A stretch of 64,000 nucleotides of DNA, from assembly GCF_003351025.1 (NCBI RefSeq), contig NZ_QPCG01000001.1, positions 1,495,949 through 1,559,948 on the forward strand, given 5' to 3'. Shown piece by piece: positions 19,118 to 28,077 of the stretch (position 1 is its first letter; each line of letters opens with the position of its first letter). Below the pieces are notes generated by a model. It did no database searches. It saw nothing but the letters and a program-made list of their open reading frames with translations, and was not told where the DNA came from. This DNA comes from Mucilaginibacter endophyticus (GTDB lineage: Bacteria > Bacteroidota > Bacteroidia > Sphingobacteriales > Sphingobacteriaceae). The position numbers were made by a program, and so were the translations under genes.

Positions 19118-19720
19118 TTACGCTCCAACTACCACTTTGGCAAAGCGGACCACTTTGTCATTCAGGGTATAGCCTTTTTCCATTTCGTCCATTACCTTGC
19201 CTTTAAGGTCATCAGTAGGTGCCGGAATGTTGGTGATAGCTTCATGCAGATCGGCATCAAAGGCAGTGCCTATCGATGTCATTTCTTTCAGGCCTTTCTG
19301 GCCTAATATATTTTTCAGCTTGTTTTGGATCAAAGTAACACCCTCTTTAACAGGGGCAACTTCGGTAGCCTTATCCATGGCACGCTGTGCGCGTTCAAAG
19401 TCGTCAAGTACCGGTAATAAAGCCACAATAACGTCTTTACCTTCAGTTTTTCGGGCTTCCTCGCGTTCTTTAATGGTACGCCTTCTAAAGTTATCAAATT
19501 CGGCATATAAACGCAAGTACTTGTCATTAGCCTGTGCCAGTTCGTCTTTCAGTTTTTCTTCGGCAGTAGGGGCTGCTGTAGTTTCTGTAGCCGTAGCTTC
19601 TGTTTCCTGGGCGTTATCCTGCCCTTCGTTTTGTAATTGCTCGTTATTCACTTCGTTTATATTTTCTGTATTATCCGTATTTTCTTTCTTCTTTTTCTTC
19701 AACATATCGTTAAATTTCAT
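19118..19720 (-). CDS. grpE: Nucleotide exchange factor GrpE
   Basis: A 200-residue cochaperone that releases ADP from DnaK. The first ~60 residues are charged and low-complexity (KKKKKENTDN, then E/T/A-rich). A long alpha-helical coiled coil follows (DELAQANDKYLRLYAEFDNFRRRTIKEREE, residues ~60-95). The C-terminal beta domain contains the family signature (FDADLHEAI, then GYTLNDKVVRFAKVVVG). I prefer ATG 19720 (MKFNDMLKKKKK); an in-frame TTG lies five codons upstream at 19735. It precedes dnaJ on the same strand. Confidence 0.93.
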   Translation of the reverse strand: MKFNDMLKKKKKENTDNTENINEVNNEQLQNEGQDNAQETEATATETTAAPTAEEKLKDELAQANDKYLRLYAEFDNFRRRTIKEREEARKTEGKDVIVALLPVLDDFERAQRAMDKATEVAPVKEGVTLIQNKLKNILGQKGLKEMTSIGTAFDADLHEAITNIPAPTDDLKGKVMDEMEKGYTLNDKVVRFAKVVVGA

Positions 19721-19832
19721 AGCGAGTAGTGCCAATCAAGTATCCTGCCATAGCTGCAAAGCAGCCAAGCTGTCAGTGGTATGATGTAATTTTAAGTAAG
19801 GGTGACAGGCGAACCGCCAAATGGGCAAACCA

Positions 19833-19910
19833 AACCATGATTCACATGATTTAAAGATGGCCTTGAGTTTTGTACATCAGGGCTATCTTTAAATCCTAAA
19901 AATCATGGTT
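19833..19910. repeat. Long imperfect hairpin after ftsE
   Basis: AACCATGATT (19833-19842) pairs with AATCATGGTT (19901-19910). Further in, GATTTAAAGAT pairs with ATCTTTAAATC, with mismatched stretches between. It begins five bases past the ftsE stop and precedes grpE, so it can serve as the ftsE terminator. AATCATGGTT-type repeats are, from memory, frequent between genes of related genomes. Confidence 0.5.
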
Positions 19911-19914
19911 CGTT

Positions 19915-20595
19915 CTATATCTCCACATCTTCCAAAACCTTACCGTTTTCGCATTTGATAATGCGTGACGGGAAAGCGCGGATAATGTGATAGTCATGAG
20001 TAGCTACCAGTACGGCAGTGCCCGACTGGCTGATCTGTTTAAGCAACATCACAATTTCTTCAGATGTTTCAGGGTCGAGGTTACCTGTTGGCTCATCTGC
20101 CAGTATTATTTCAGGGTCATTGAGCAAAGCACGTGCTATAACCACACGCTGCTGCTCGCCACCCGAAAGCTCATGAGGCATTTTCTTTAACTTTGAACGC
20201 AGACCAACTTTCTCGAGTACATCAAGTGCTTTGTCGGCAATCAGCTTTTTGTCGGTCCAACCGGTTGCACGCATCACAAAGTTCAGGTTTTGTTCAATGG
20301 TGCGGTCGGTAAGTAACTGGAAATCCTGGAAAACTATACCCAATTTACGGCGCAAGTAAGGAATATCGCGGCTTGGCAGCTTGCTTAGCTCATAACCACA
20401 GGCATGGCCGGTGCCGGCTTTTATTCCTAAATCGCCGTAAATTACCTTCAGCAGACTGCTTTTTCCTGATCCTGTCTGGCCAATCAGCCATACAAAATCG
20501 CCTTTGTCAACATGTAAATTTACGTTTGAAAGTACCAGGTGTGTCTGTTGAAAGATATCAACGTTGTTTAGTTTTATTATAGAATTTCCTATCAT
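19915..20595 (-). CDS. ftsE: Cell division ATP-binding protein FtsE
   Basis: A 226-residue ABC ATPase. Walker A is GQTGSGKSS (residues ~37-45), the Q-loop is VFQDFQLL, the signature is LSGGEQQR (~143) and Walker B is [14 protein letters not shown] (~162). The [11 protein letters not shown] stretch and the LxGGEQQR-ALLNDP spacing are typical of FtsE. FtsE drives FtsX to activate septal peptidoglycan hydrolases. No ftsX lies beside it here; the upstream gene is a 67-residue protein six bases away, probably co-transcribed. Confidence 0.85.
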   Translation of the reverse strand: MIGNSIIKLNNVDIFQQTHLVLSNVNLHVDKGDFVWLIGQTGSGKSSLLKVIYGDLGIKAGTGHACGYELSKLPSRDIPYLRRKLGIVFQDFQLLTDRTIEQNLNFVMRATGWTDKKLIADKALDVLEKVGLRSKLKKMPHELSGGEQQRVVIARALLNDPEIILADEPTGNLDPETSEEIVMLLKQISQSGTAVLVATHDYHIIRAFPSRIIKCENGKVLEDVEI

Positions 20596-20600
20596 CGTTT

Positions 20601-20804
20601 TTATAGCTCTAATTTTAAGATCTGCCCAAACGGCAGGTCTTTGATAATATTCATGATCTCGTTGGCTTTATCGCCTAATCCAACTTTGTCAAGCGATTTA
20701 TCCGGCCGATCAACCCTGAAATAAGCCAACAGCGTAAACTTATCATCCCGCAGCTGCACATAATCGGGTATTTTGGCAACACCTTTAACTTTTATGATAT
20801 ACAT
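20601..20804 (-). CDS. Small conserved hypothetical protein upstream of ftsE
   Basis: A 67-residue soluble protein with alternating beta-like segments (YIIKVKGVAKIPDYVQLRD, then FTLLAYFRVDRPD) and a C-terminal helix (GDKANEIMNIIKDLPFGQ). It has no signal peptide or membrane segment. It starts with ATG at 20804 and ends six bases before ftsE, so the two form an operon. I do not recognise the family; the coupling suggests a role linked to division. Confidence 0.65.
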   Translation of the reverse strand: MYIIKVKGVAKIPDYVQLRDDKFTLLAYFRVDRPDKSLDKVGLGDKANEIMNIIKDLPFGQILKLEL

Positions 20805-20810
20805 TTTTTT

Positions 20811-20899
20811 AAGGTTAAAGCTGAAAGATTAAAGGCAAAAGGTGCCAATTAAGTAGGGTAGGGTAAACCTTTCGCCTTTTACCTTTATCCTTTCACCTT
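20811..20899. repeat. Compound palindrome with 33-nt arms ('AAAGG' family)
   Basis: The left arm (20811-20843) and right arm (20867-20899) are inverted copies matching at about 26 of 33 positions. Each arm consists of degenerate tandem AAAGG-type words, so one strand is purine-rich and the other pyrimidine-rich. It separates the acyl-CoA reductase gene from the 67-aa gene. A single arm recurs at 17790-17820. Confidence 0.6.
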
Positions 20900-20921
20900 A
20901 CTTTCCAAAGGTATTATTTAT

Positions 20922-21947
20922 TTAAAGACTTGACAAAAATTCCATCGTATCTACACCATCGGCATAATCCCATAATTTGGGTTGCTGGCTTCGGCCAAAA
21001 CCAACCACCTGGTTATCTACTTGTAGAGGGAGCGTACTTACAATGCACTGGATGCTTTCGGTATTTTCGTTGATGATATTTTCGGCATTTGCCACATTGT
21101 GGTAATAGTTAAAAAACAATACTGACAGCGGGGATGTCAGCCTGTCATCTTCTTTCACCATTAAAAAACCATTGTCAAGATGTTTGTCTCCGTTTACCAG
21201 GTAAATAGATTTGTTGTAATCGTAGTTGTTGTTGTATTTATGATGATTAATGATAGCCTTATGGTTTTCTATCGATTCAAAAAAGAAAGTGAAGTCGTAA
21301 TCCTCAGGTACCAATATTTTAGATACGTTTCGGCAGCCAAGTCCGTAATAGTCTAAAATATCATGACCCAGGTTAAACAGTTCTTCGGAGCTTTCATTGC
21401 CGCTTAGTACAGCAATACTGTTGCGGTTTTTGCGGATGATATTAGGCACCTTACCAAAGTAATAATCAAAATAGCGTGAACTGTTGTTGCTGCCCGTAGC
21501 TATGATGGCATCAAAGCCTTCCAACCTGTCAACAAAGCTAAAGCTATCTGCAAAAGTGGGATCAATAGCTGCCAGTTTTTCCAATACAGCTTTGATAAGC
21601 CTGGCATCCTGTGATGAGGCTTTAATAAGCGCTTTGTTACCCGAAGCTATAACACAAAGTACATCATGGAAACCCACCAGCGGGATATTGCCCGCCAGGA
21701 TAAGTCCAACTTTTTTTTGAGCCTGGTTCGTTTCTAAGCTATATTTTGAAAGCCAAGTGTTTAGGTCGACTTCATTAAGCATGCTGCCAATAGCCGTTAC
21801 GGCCTCCAAAACGCTTACCGGAGTAAACCAGGCATTGTGGTATTGTTCGTTTTCGATAAGGGCGCTTAATGCTGCATCAGGAGTTAGCAGTTGCCTGCCC
21901 AACTCCGAAAATGAATTTATTGAGGTTTTTAGATTAATTTTTGACAT
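20922..21947 (-). CDS. Acyl-CoA reductase, LuxC-like
   Basis: A 341-residue aldehyde-dehydrogenase-fold enzyme of the LuxC type, reducing an acyl-thioester to aldehyde with NADPH. Visible family features are LAGNIPLVGFHDVLCVI and ATGSNNSSRYFDYYFG. The likely catalytic cysteine lies in YYGLGCRNVSK near residue 211. It is somewhat shorter than LuxC of luminous bacteria (~480 residues). It diverges from the ferredoxin gene across 101 bases that hold a -7-like box for each direction. The arrangement reductase-ferredoxin hints at a redox link, but only context supports it. Confidence 0.8.
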   Translation of the reverse strand: MSKINLKTSINSFSELGRQLLTPDAALSALIENEQYHNAWFTPVSVLEAVTAIGSMLNEVDLNTWLSKYSLETNQAQKKVGLILAGNIPLVGFHDVLCVIASGNKALIKASSQDARLIKAVLEKLAAIDPTFADSFSFVDRLEGFDAIIATGSNNSSRYFDYYFGKVPNIIRKNRNSIAVLSGNESSEELFNLGHDILDYYGLGCRNVSKILVPEDYDFTFFFESIENHKAIINHHKYNNNYDYNKSIYLVNGDKHLDNGFLMVKEDDRLTSPLSVLFFNYYHNVANAENIINENTESIQCIVSTLPLQVDNQVVGFGRSQQPKLWDYADGVDTMEFLSSL

Positions 21948-21987
21948 ATATATGTTAGGGGAATAAACCCTTAAAGCCTTTTTTTGT

Positions 21988-21995
21988 TATATTTG
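21988..21995 (+). promoter_or_regulatory. -7 promoter box for the ferredoxin gene
   Basis: TATATTTG matches the Bacteroidota -7 consensus TAnnTTTG exactly and lies 53 bases before the ferredoxin ATG. No clear TTG is seen at -33. Confidence 0.45.
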
Positions 21996-22014
21996 TGCAC
22001 TTGCAATTTGCAGG

Positions 22015-22022
22015 CAAAGTTA
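22015..22022 (-). promoter_or_regulatory. -7 promoter box for the acyl-CoA reductase gene
   Basis: Read on the minus strand this is TAACTTTG, an exact TAnnTTTG match 67 bases before the reductase ATG at 21947. The -33 TTG is not evident. Confidence 0.4.
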
Positions 22023-22048
22023 ATTGAGATTATTAGATATTTAGAAAT

Positions 22049-22402
22049 ATGGCGATTAAAATCACCGACGAATGCATAAACTGCGGGGCTTGCGAACCGG
22101 AATGCCCTAATAATGCTATTTATGATGCAGGAGCTGCCTGGCGTTTTAGCGACGGGACAGGTCTTAAAGGGATTATTGATTTTGGCGATGGTAATACCCT
22201 GAATGCTGAAGAAACACAAGCTGCATTATCTGACGATATATACTATATAGTACCCGATAAGTGTACCGAATGTGTAGGTTTTCATGATGAACCGCAGTGT
22301 GCCGCCGTTTGTCCGGTTGATTGCTGTGTTGATGACGAAGATATCCGCGAAACTGAAGAAGAATTGCTTGCCAAAAAAGATTGGCTGCACATGAACGAAT
22401 AG
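22049..22402 (+). CDS. 4Fe-4S dicluster ferredoxin
   Basis: A 117-residue electron carrier. The first cluster motif is CINCGACEPECP (residues 11-22, CxxCxxCxxxCP). The second is CTECVGFHDEPQCAAVCPVDCC, with the longer CxxC-x8-C-x3-C spacing of the Alvin type. An insertion of ~40 residues lies between the two halves, and a charged helix ends the protein. It is cytoplasmic. It is transcribed away from the acyl-CoA reductase and followed by a strong terminator, so it is a single-gene unit. Confidence 0.9.
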   Translation: MAIKITDECINCGACEPECPNNAIYDAGAAWRFSDGTGLKGIIDFGDGNTLNAEETQAALSDDIYYIVPDKCTECVGFHDEPQCAAVCPVDCCVDDEDIRETEEELLAKKDWLHMNE

Positions 22403-22422
22403 TATAAGCCTTACAAAATATT

Positions 22423-22455
22423 AAAAGGGATATGCATTGCATGTCCCTTTTTTGT
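22423..22455 (+). terminator. Ferredoxin gene terminator
   Basis: AAAAGGGATATG (22423-22434) pairs with CATGTCCCTTTT (22440-22451), including one G-T pair, and runs into six T. It begins 21 bases past the stop. Confidence 0.85.
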
Positions 22456-22598
22456 TTAGCGTTTTTTTTGTATTATCGTAAAGCTTTTACCCCAGAGCAG
22501 CAAATACCAATTATAAAAGTAACATCATATTTAAATGTTAACTGCGTATAGTTTAAAAATACGCGCGAAATTTTTGTTTATTTGACATTTACAGAACT

Positions 22599-23360
22599 AT
22601 GGAGTACGGGATATGTAACCTGGCAGTAATTCCGCTTAGGGCCGAGCCTAATGAACGGAGTGAGCAGGTGTCGCAATTATTATTTGGCGAGGCATTTGAA
22701 ATAACCGAGTGGCAAACTAACTGGGTTAAGATTATTGCCGAAAGTGATGGGTATGTGGGGTGGATAGGCCGTTTGCAATTTGCTATGCTTGGCCATTTAG
22801 CGTATAAGCATATAAAAAACCATCCTCCGCAACTTACTTACCAGGCCGTTACCCAAGCCTGGAAAACAAACGATAATAGTATTGTTTACTTACCCGCAGG
22901 TAGTTCGCTCGCTTTTTTGGAAGGTACATCTTGTAGGATTGGCAATGATCGTTTTGAGATTATTGGTAAGGTTGGTGAATCCGAAGATATTGCCACAACC
23001 GCTAAAGCGTTCCTGAACTCGCCATATTTATGGGGTGGACGGACACATTTTGGTATCGATTGCTCGGGCTTTACACAGGTGGTTTATAAACTTAAGGGCC
23101 GCAGGATTAAGCGCGATGCCAGCATGCAGGTAAAGGAAGGTACCAAGATTGATTCAATAAAAGATGCAAAGCTTGGCGATCTGGCATTTTTTGATAACAC
23201 CGAAGGCCGTGTAACCCACGTAGGTATTATGCTTAATAATGAGCATATTATTCACGCCTCGGGTAAAGTTAAAATTGATACCATCAATGAAGATGGTATA
23301 TACTCACTTGAGCAAAAAAAACACACCCACAATCTTTGCGGGATCAGGCGATTTTTTTAA
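22599..23360 (+). CDS. NlpC/P60 peptidase with N-terminal SH3b domains (YkfC-like)
   Basis: A 253-residue cysteine peptidase. Bacterial SH3 segments occupy about residues 1-120. The NlpC/P60 domain follows: catalytic cysteine in HFGIDCSGFTQ (~152), catalytic histidine in THVGIMLNN (~206) and third polar residue in HASGKV (~219). Related enzymes cut gamma-D-Glu-diaminopimelate bonds in murein peptides. No signal peptide is visible, which fits recycling of peptides in the cytoplasm. The stop lies 12 bases from the convergent T9SS gene. Confidence 0.85.
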   Translation: MEYGICNLAVIPLRAEPNERSEQVSQLLFGEAFEITEWQTNWVKIIAESDGYVGWIGRLQFAMLGHLAYKHIKNHPPQLTYQAVTQAWKTNDNSIVYLPAGSSLAFLEGTSCRIGNDRFEIIGKVGESEDIATTAKAFLNSPYLWGGRTHFGIDCSGFTQVVYKLKGRRIKRDASMQVKEGTKIDSIKDAKLGDLAFFDNTEGRVTHVGIMLNNEHIIHASGKVKIDTINEDGIYSLEQKKHTHNLCGIRRFF

Positions 23361-23372
23361 AGGTCTCCGGAT

Positions 23373-26300
23373 TTATTTCTTGATGAATTTTTTAAACCCG
23401 ATCACGGTGTTATCGTTGCTGTTAACAACCTGCATAATATAGGTTCCGGGGACAAAACCTGCTACATTATTTTGCCAGTTGGCCTGCGAGGATGTAGCAG
23501 TAGTCATTAATTTACCCTCGCTGTTAGTGATGTTTATCTTATACTTAATAGCATTGGCATTGTTAAACTGCATTTCGGCATGAATTACATCTGTAGCCGG
23601 ATTAGGATAGAGGTTCATGTTGGCGCTCAACGTATTCTGCGGCTTATTGGTAAACATTACCGGAGCAATTTTTGAGTAAGTAGCGTCTCCGTTTAAGTCA
23701 ATTTGCTTTAAACGGTACTGATTAAGCCCCAGGGCCGGTGTTTTATCATTAAGCGAATAGCTTTTTGCTCCGGTTGAATTCAGTGTACCTATCGGGGTAA
23801 ATGTTTTACCGTTATCAACACTCCGCTCAACAATATAGGTGGTATAATTGGCTTCGTTTTCGGCAAACCAGGTAACCTGGGCGCTTTCATTTACTTTTAT
23901 GGCGTTAAAGCTAAGTAAATGCACCATGAGGGCCTGATTTTGACGAACAACAAGCTGCAACCTGTCGACACCAAAGGTAGCGCTGTTACCTTTATCTATA
24001 TTGAAGTTATATTCTGGCAGTGTTTTGATATTCACCGAATCTTTTAAAAAATTATCCTTTAGCCAAACGTCATACAGGTCGGGTAGGTCTTTTAAATCGG
24101 TTATTTTAAGTTTATAAGGGCCGGATGCGGTGGCGTCGGCAAGCAGTCGGACTGTTTCCTGATTTTTACCGGGCAGCGGATGACGGTGAATAGATATCTG
24201 TACGCTGTCGCTTGATAATACCGATAAGCTTTCAAGTGCTCCGCTGCCTCCCAGGTCCTCGGTGTCTTTGTCTTTATCAAAAGCGGGAGAAATACCTTTA
24301 GCAAGTACAATAGCTACCCCATCCAGGTTTAACGAGTCTTTGATCAGCTGCAATCTGATTAGTGGCATTGGCGATACTAATTGACTTGCTGGGGCAGGTT
24401 CTGCAGCAGCAAAACTGCTTTGTTTGGTGCTCATCATGGCCAACGGGGTTTTCCCATCAGGTATGCTTAATATTTTGTTGAGTGTACCTGATAAAGGCGG
24501 TTGTGTATTTGTTTTTCCCGATTCTCTGAATATCATGGTTTGACCGGTTCCTGTGGCTCTTACAAAAAAGCCCTGGCCACTGGCAATCATATTACTGGCA
24601 GCCCCGCCGCTTATGCTTTGAATTCCCGGATTAATTGTGGTTGTTGTGTCAGCAACCGATGTTATTTGATTTGCATTTTGCTGGTAGCTTTCATATTGTT
24701 TGTTTATGGGATTGTAAACCCACATTGACAAAACCGGGGGAATATTGGCGGTTACGGTAGTATATACCTGTGCTTTTTGTCCGGAAATATAGATTGACGA
24801 AGAAGGATCGGCGTTGCCGCCTGATACCCCTTTACGATTCAGCTTTTCAAAATTAATAGTACTTGCATAAGGGTTACCAACCAGGTTATAACCTTGCACC
24901 CTACTCCCCGTAGTATTGGTATATAGCAATGATGTGGTGCCTGTGTACCAATGTTTAACCGTAATGTTTCCCTGGTTTAAAGAGCCTGTTGCGGTAAATG
25001 TGGTATTTTCCGGGATATGTGAGGTCACTGTTGCCTGTGCTATGGTTGTTGACCTGTCTCCCCTGAAAAAGAATAAAAAACCATTGCCCGAGTATAAGGT
25101 AAAAGTCCCTGACTCGCTATCAAATGAATAAGTTGAAGATGTTATATTATTTACACCCCGGTAATTGCCGCTGGTAAAACTTGAAATGGAGCGGGCTGTG
25201 TTTTCCCTGAAAAAATATATGGTTGGGTTATTGGCATTGGGCGAGGGATCAAAACCGCCGGCAGCCAGGGTTGTGCCTGTTACATAAGAGTTAGCTTTAA
25301 GGTAAGCCAGCGTAAAAGCTCCCGATCCGTTATTTATTGGTGACGTAAGTAACCGGTAACCGCGATGACCGGAGCCGCCGTTTATAAAGCGTTGTGCATT
25401 TACGTTGCCGGTAATTGCAGTGCCCGACGGAATGCTCGCTACCGTTGCTGAGCCGGATGCGTCGGAGATTAAAGTTAATATTCCGCCGGTGGCGAGGGTT
25501 GCTGTGCCGGCCATAGTTAATATGCCTAACGATGATACGGAAAATTTGCCGGTACCCGACATTGTTTTGGTTCCGCTATTTTGGACAAAGACATTTTTGA
25601 ACACGACACCATTGCCTCCGTCAGATCCGGCATCACTAAGCGACTCGGTGGCGCCTTTAAAATAAACATTAGGGTTATTGGTTATCGCGTCAACCTTTCC
25701 CGACGTTGATGCTGAGTTCCAGTCGCCGTAAATTGTAAGGTCGCCGGAGTTTATGGTTTTGGTGCCGGTTGCCGAAAAGTTTATATTTTGATAAGCTGTA
25801 GGGCTAATATCAAGTTGGCTGGTACTTTCAGTATATACGGTTTGCCCGCTGCCGGCATATTCAACAGTACAGGTGCCTGAGCCGCCTCCGTTGCTATAAA
25901 AATCTATTGATGCCGCGTTGCTTCCCGATTTAATAGGGGTTGTATTTGTTAATTTAAGTACCGGGTTAAGTGAGGAACCGGAAGGTACATCGACATAGAT
26001 ATTGGCAGTTGCCCCGGTTCCAAGTGTTAAAGAAATACCTGTTGGCGAAACGGAGGTATTGGTATACAGCTGCCCGCCAACGGTTGTTGTACCGCCACGT
26101 ACATAAAAGGCAGAATTGTTATTTTGTAAAACGCCTATCCCTAAAACGGCATTTGTAGTACCATATACATTTACATCGCCAGATATTTGTAAACTGTTAA
26201 CGGTGGATATTAAAGATACCTGGTTGCTTGTAAGTGCTCCTACACTTAAAAAGTTGGTATTGCCAACTTGTAGTGACGAGCATGTTACGGCACCGCTACC

Positions 26301-26678
26301 GGTAATGGTATTAATAACTGTGCCGCCAAGACCAAGTAAAGATACCGTTGGAGGATTTTGGGTGATTAAACTGGCGCCTGTTCCTGAACCGGATACATTT
26401 AAGGTTCCGTTTACTGTAAGTGACAATCCATTTATTGCACTAAACGTAAGAGATCTGCATACAGCTGAGGTTCCATTGGCGATTATAGGTTGAGCGGTAT
26501 TTAATATATTGAGACTAATTACAACATCCTCGCTTGCCAGCGGAAAGTGGCCTGCGCTCCAATTGCTGTTATTTGTCCAGCTTGTTGATCCTCCAATGAG
26601 TGGCGGGTTCCAGGTATTTTGTGCTAATACGGCCGGGCTAAAAAATAAAAATAGAATCAGGATGATTATATTTTTCAT
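23373..26678 (-). CDS. Large T9SS-exported surface protein
   Basis: A 1101-residue protein with a signal peptide (cleavage near AVLAQ, residue ~19). The N-terminal ~400 residues open with NTWNPPLIGGSTSWTNNSNW and continue with repetitive S/T/N/G-rich beta-strand sequence, probably a beta-helix or stalk. From about residue 411 it parallels the C-terminal module of the protein at 212-6580 (GHRGYRLLTSPINNGSG, NANNPTIYFFREN, GNGFLFFFRGDR, YNLVGNPYASTIN). It ends with a type A T9SS sorting domain (LYPNPATDVIHAEM near 1021, ending GFKKFIKK). The protein is therefore likely delivered to the cell surface or medium. Ligand or activity is not apparent. Confidence 0.85.
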   Translation of the reverse strand: MKNIIILILFLFFSPAVLAQNTWNPPLIGGSTSWTNNSNWSAGHFPLASEDVVISLNILNTAQPIIANGTSAVCRSLTFSAINGLSLTVNGTLNVSGSGTGASLITQNPPTVSLLGLGGTVINTITGSGAVTCSSLQVGNTNFLSVGALTSNQVSLISTVNSLQISGDVNVYGTTNAVLGIGVLQNNNSAFYVRGGTTTVGGQLYTNTSVSPTGISLTLGTGATANIYVDVPSGSSLNPVLKLTNTTPIKSGSNAASIDFYSNGGGSGTCTVEYAGSGQTVYTESTSQLDISPTAYQNINFSATGTKTINSGDLTIYGDWNSASTSGKVDAITNNPNVYFKGATESLSDAGSDGGNGVVFKNVFVQNSGTKTMSGTGKFSVSSLGILTMAGTATLATGGILTLISDASGSATVASIPSGTAITGNVNAQRFINGGSGHRGYRLLTSPINNGSGAFTLAYLKANSYVTGTTLAAGGFDPSPNANNPTIYFFRENTARSISSFTSGNYRGVNNITSSTYSFDSESGTFTLYSGNGFLFFFRGDRSTTIAQATVTSHIPENTTFTATGSLNQGNITVKHWYTGTTSLLYTNTTGSRVQGYNLVGNPYASTINFEKLNRKGVSGGNADPSSSIYISGQKAQVYTTVTANIPPVLSMWVYNPINKQYESYQQNANQITSVADTTTTINPGIQSISGGAASNMIASGQGFFVRATGTGQTMIFRESGKTNTQPPLSGTLNKILSIPDGKTPLAMMSTKQSSFAAAEPAPASQLVSPMPLIRLQLIKDSLNLDGVAIVLAKGISPAFDKDKDTEDLGGSGALESLSVLSSDSVQISIHRHPLPGKNQETVRLLADATASGPYKLKITDLKDLPDLYDVWLKDNFLKDSVNIKTLPEYNFNIDKGNSATFGVDRLQLVVRQNQALMVHLLSFNAIKVNESAQVTWFAENEANYTTYIVERSVDNGKTFTPIGTLNSTGAKSYSLNDKTPALGLNQYRLKQIDLNGDATYSKIAPVMFTNKPQNTLSANMNLYPNPATDVIHAEMQFNNANAIKYKINITNSEGKLMTTATSSQANWQNNVAGFVPGTYIMQVVNSNDNTVIGFKKFIKK

Positions 26679-27066
26679 AAGTATACATTTTGATACTATT
26701 TTTTATATTCCTGTAGGCTATATGAGTGGCTTGTGATAGCTTTTATGAATAAGGGAGTATCAACGTATAGTTACGACTAATGCGCTATAAATGTTCCTGT
26801 TTTTAATGAATGAATAAAATGAATAAACAAAATAGGAATGAATAAAGAGATTGTTTTAAGTATTTAAAAATGAATTTATAAGCTGTAAAATGATTTATTT
26901 AATAGTATTATTAAGCGTTTGAACACGGATTTTAATAAAAAAAGATCAGTTGGTTTTTAAACTATAGTTTGATAGAAAGATAAGGGAGCCGGTCCGTAAA
27001 TGAAATTTAGGGCAATAATTAAAAACGTATCATTCAACACACCGTGAAAATTTGCTTTGGGGGATG
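26679..27066. other. AT-rich intergenic region with GAATAAA words
   Basis: I see no gene in these 388 bases. At 26805-26846 the words GAATGAATAAA/ATGAATAAA repeat several times. The region should contain the promoter of the T9SS gene and the end of the WD40 transcript, but I find no clear consensus box or hairpin. Confidence 0.4.
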
Positions 27067-27978
27067 TTAATCAAATTTAATTTCCCAGTTGATGATGGCT
27101 TTGTCGTCGCTAACAGAAAGTAGCTGATCGGGAGCGGTCCAGGCTAATTTATTGATGGAAAGTACGTGGCTTGGGTAGCCTTTTTCCCTGCTGATATTTT
27201 TATAAAGCTTGAAATCATCCGATCCCCAGATCTTGATGCTTTTGTCCATACTAGCAGTAGCAAAATAGGGCAGGGTGGGGTGGAACAGGATATGGTTTAC
27301 CGCGAAAAGATGGGCAGGGATATTTTTTATTTCATGGTAGGTGCTGCTATCCCAGATCTTTACCTGGGCATCGCGTGCACCTGAGGTTATGTAAGTTCCA
27401 TCGGGGCTGTAGGCTATCGAAAAAACAGCCATTGTATGTCCGTGGAGCGCTTTTATTATAGTATAGTCTTCCAGGTCATAAATGCCAATATGGTTATCGC
27501 GACAGCCAAATGCTACCTGTTTTTGATCGGGGGAAACGGCAATGCATCTTACTGTATCTTTAGATACCGTAAGGCTATGCACCATCTCAAGCGTTTTAAG
27601 GCTCCATACGGATACCGTGCCATCTTCTGAAGCTATCAGCAGTTCATCCTTTTTAGTAACCGATTTGATGTCGAAAATGGCTTTGCGATGATGTCTTAAG
27701 GGCTTAAGTAATTTTTGCTGGATGAAATCGAACACCAAAACTTCACCGCTGCGTAAACCGGCAAACATTAAGGGATAACCCTCCGGGCAATGAATGGCGT
27801 AAATAGACGCGTTAACAGGAAACATCACCTTAATGAAAGAGAAATCTTTCAAACTCCACTCAACCAATCCTTTATCGTTGCCCCCTGTAAACAATATCCC
27901 AGGCTTTTGCGATAGCTCAAGCGTGAATATAGGGTTAGTATGCCCGGTAAGTTCGGCGGTTTTTTGTACGGTGATCAT
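27067..27978 (-). CDS. WD40 repeat protein
   Basis: A 303-residue single-domain beta-propeller of about seven WD repeats. Typical unit ends are seen at GLVEWSLKD, GTVSVWSLKT, NHIGIYDLED, AQVKIWDSS, KSIKIWGSDD and AIINWEIKF, each preceded by GH- or DG-type turns (LHGHTMAVFSIAYSPDGTYITSG). There is no signal peptide, so it is a cytoplasmic scaffold for protein-protein contacts. Partners are not evident. It lies downstream of the his operon but is separated from it by a compound palindrome. Confidence 0.85.
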   Translation of the reverse strand: MITVQKTAELTGHTNPIFTLELSQKPGILFTGGNDKGLVEWSLKDFSFIKVMFPVNASIYAIHCPEGYPLMFAGLRSGEVLVFDFIQQKLLKPLRHHRKAIFDIKSVTKKDELLIASEDGTVSVWSLKTLEMVHSLTVSKDTVRCIAVSPDQKQVAFGCRDNHIGIYDLEDYTIIKALHGHTMAVFSIAYSPDGTYITSGARDAQVKIWDSSTYHEIKNIPAHLFAVNHILFHPTLPYFATASMDKSIKIWGSDDFKLYKNISREKGYPSHVLSINKLAWTAPDQLLSVSDDKAIINWEIKFD

Positions 27979-27980
27979 TC

Positions 27981-28073
27981 TTGGTTCATAGGTTATGGTT
28001 AATAGTTCATAGTATTGATATAGCTAATTAGTTAGATAATTAAGCCATGAACTATGATCTACCAACCATGAAC
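27981..28073. repeat. Compound palindrome, 'GTTCATGGTT' family, copy A
   Basis: The left arm (27981-28014) and right arm (28045-28073) are imperfect inverted copies, both made of degenerate GTTCATAG/GTTCATGG words. It begins four bases past the hisIE stop on the minus strand, so it probably ends the his transcript. Copy B is at 46971-47043. Confidence 0.6.
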
Positions 28074-28077
28074 AAAA

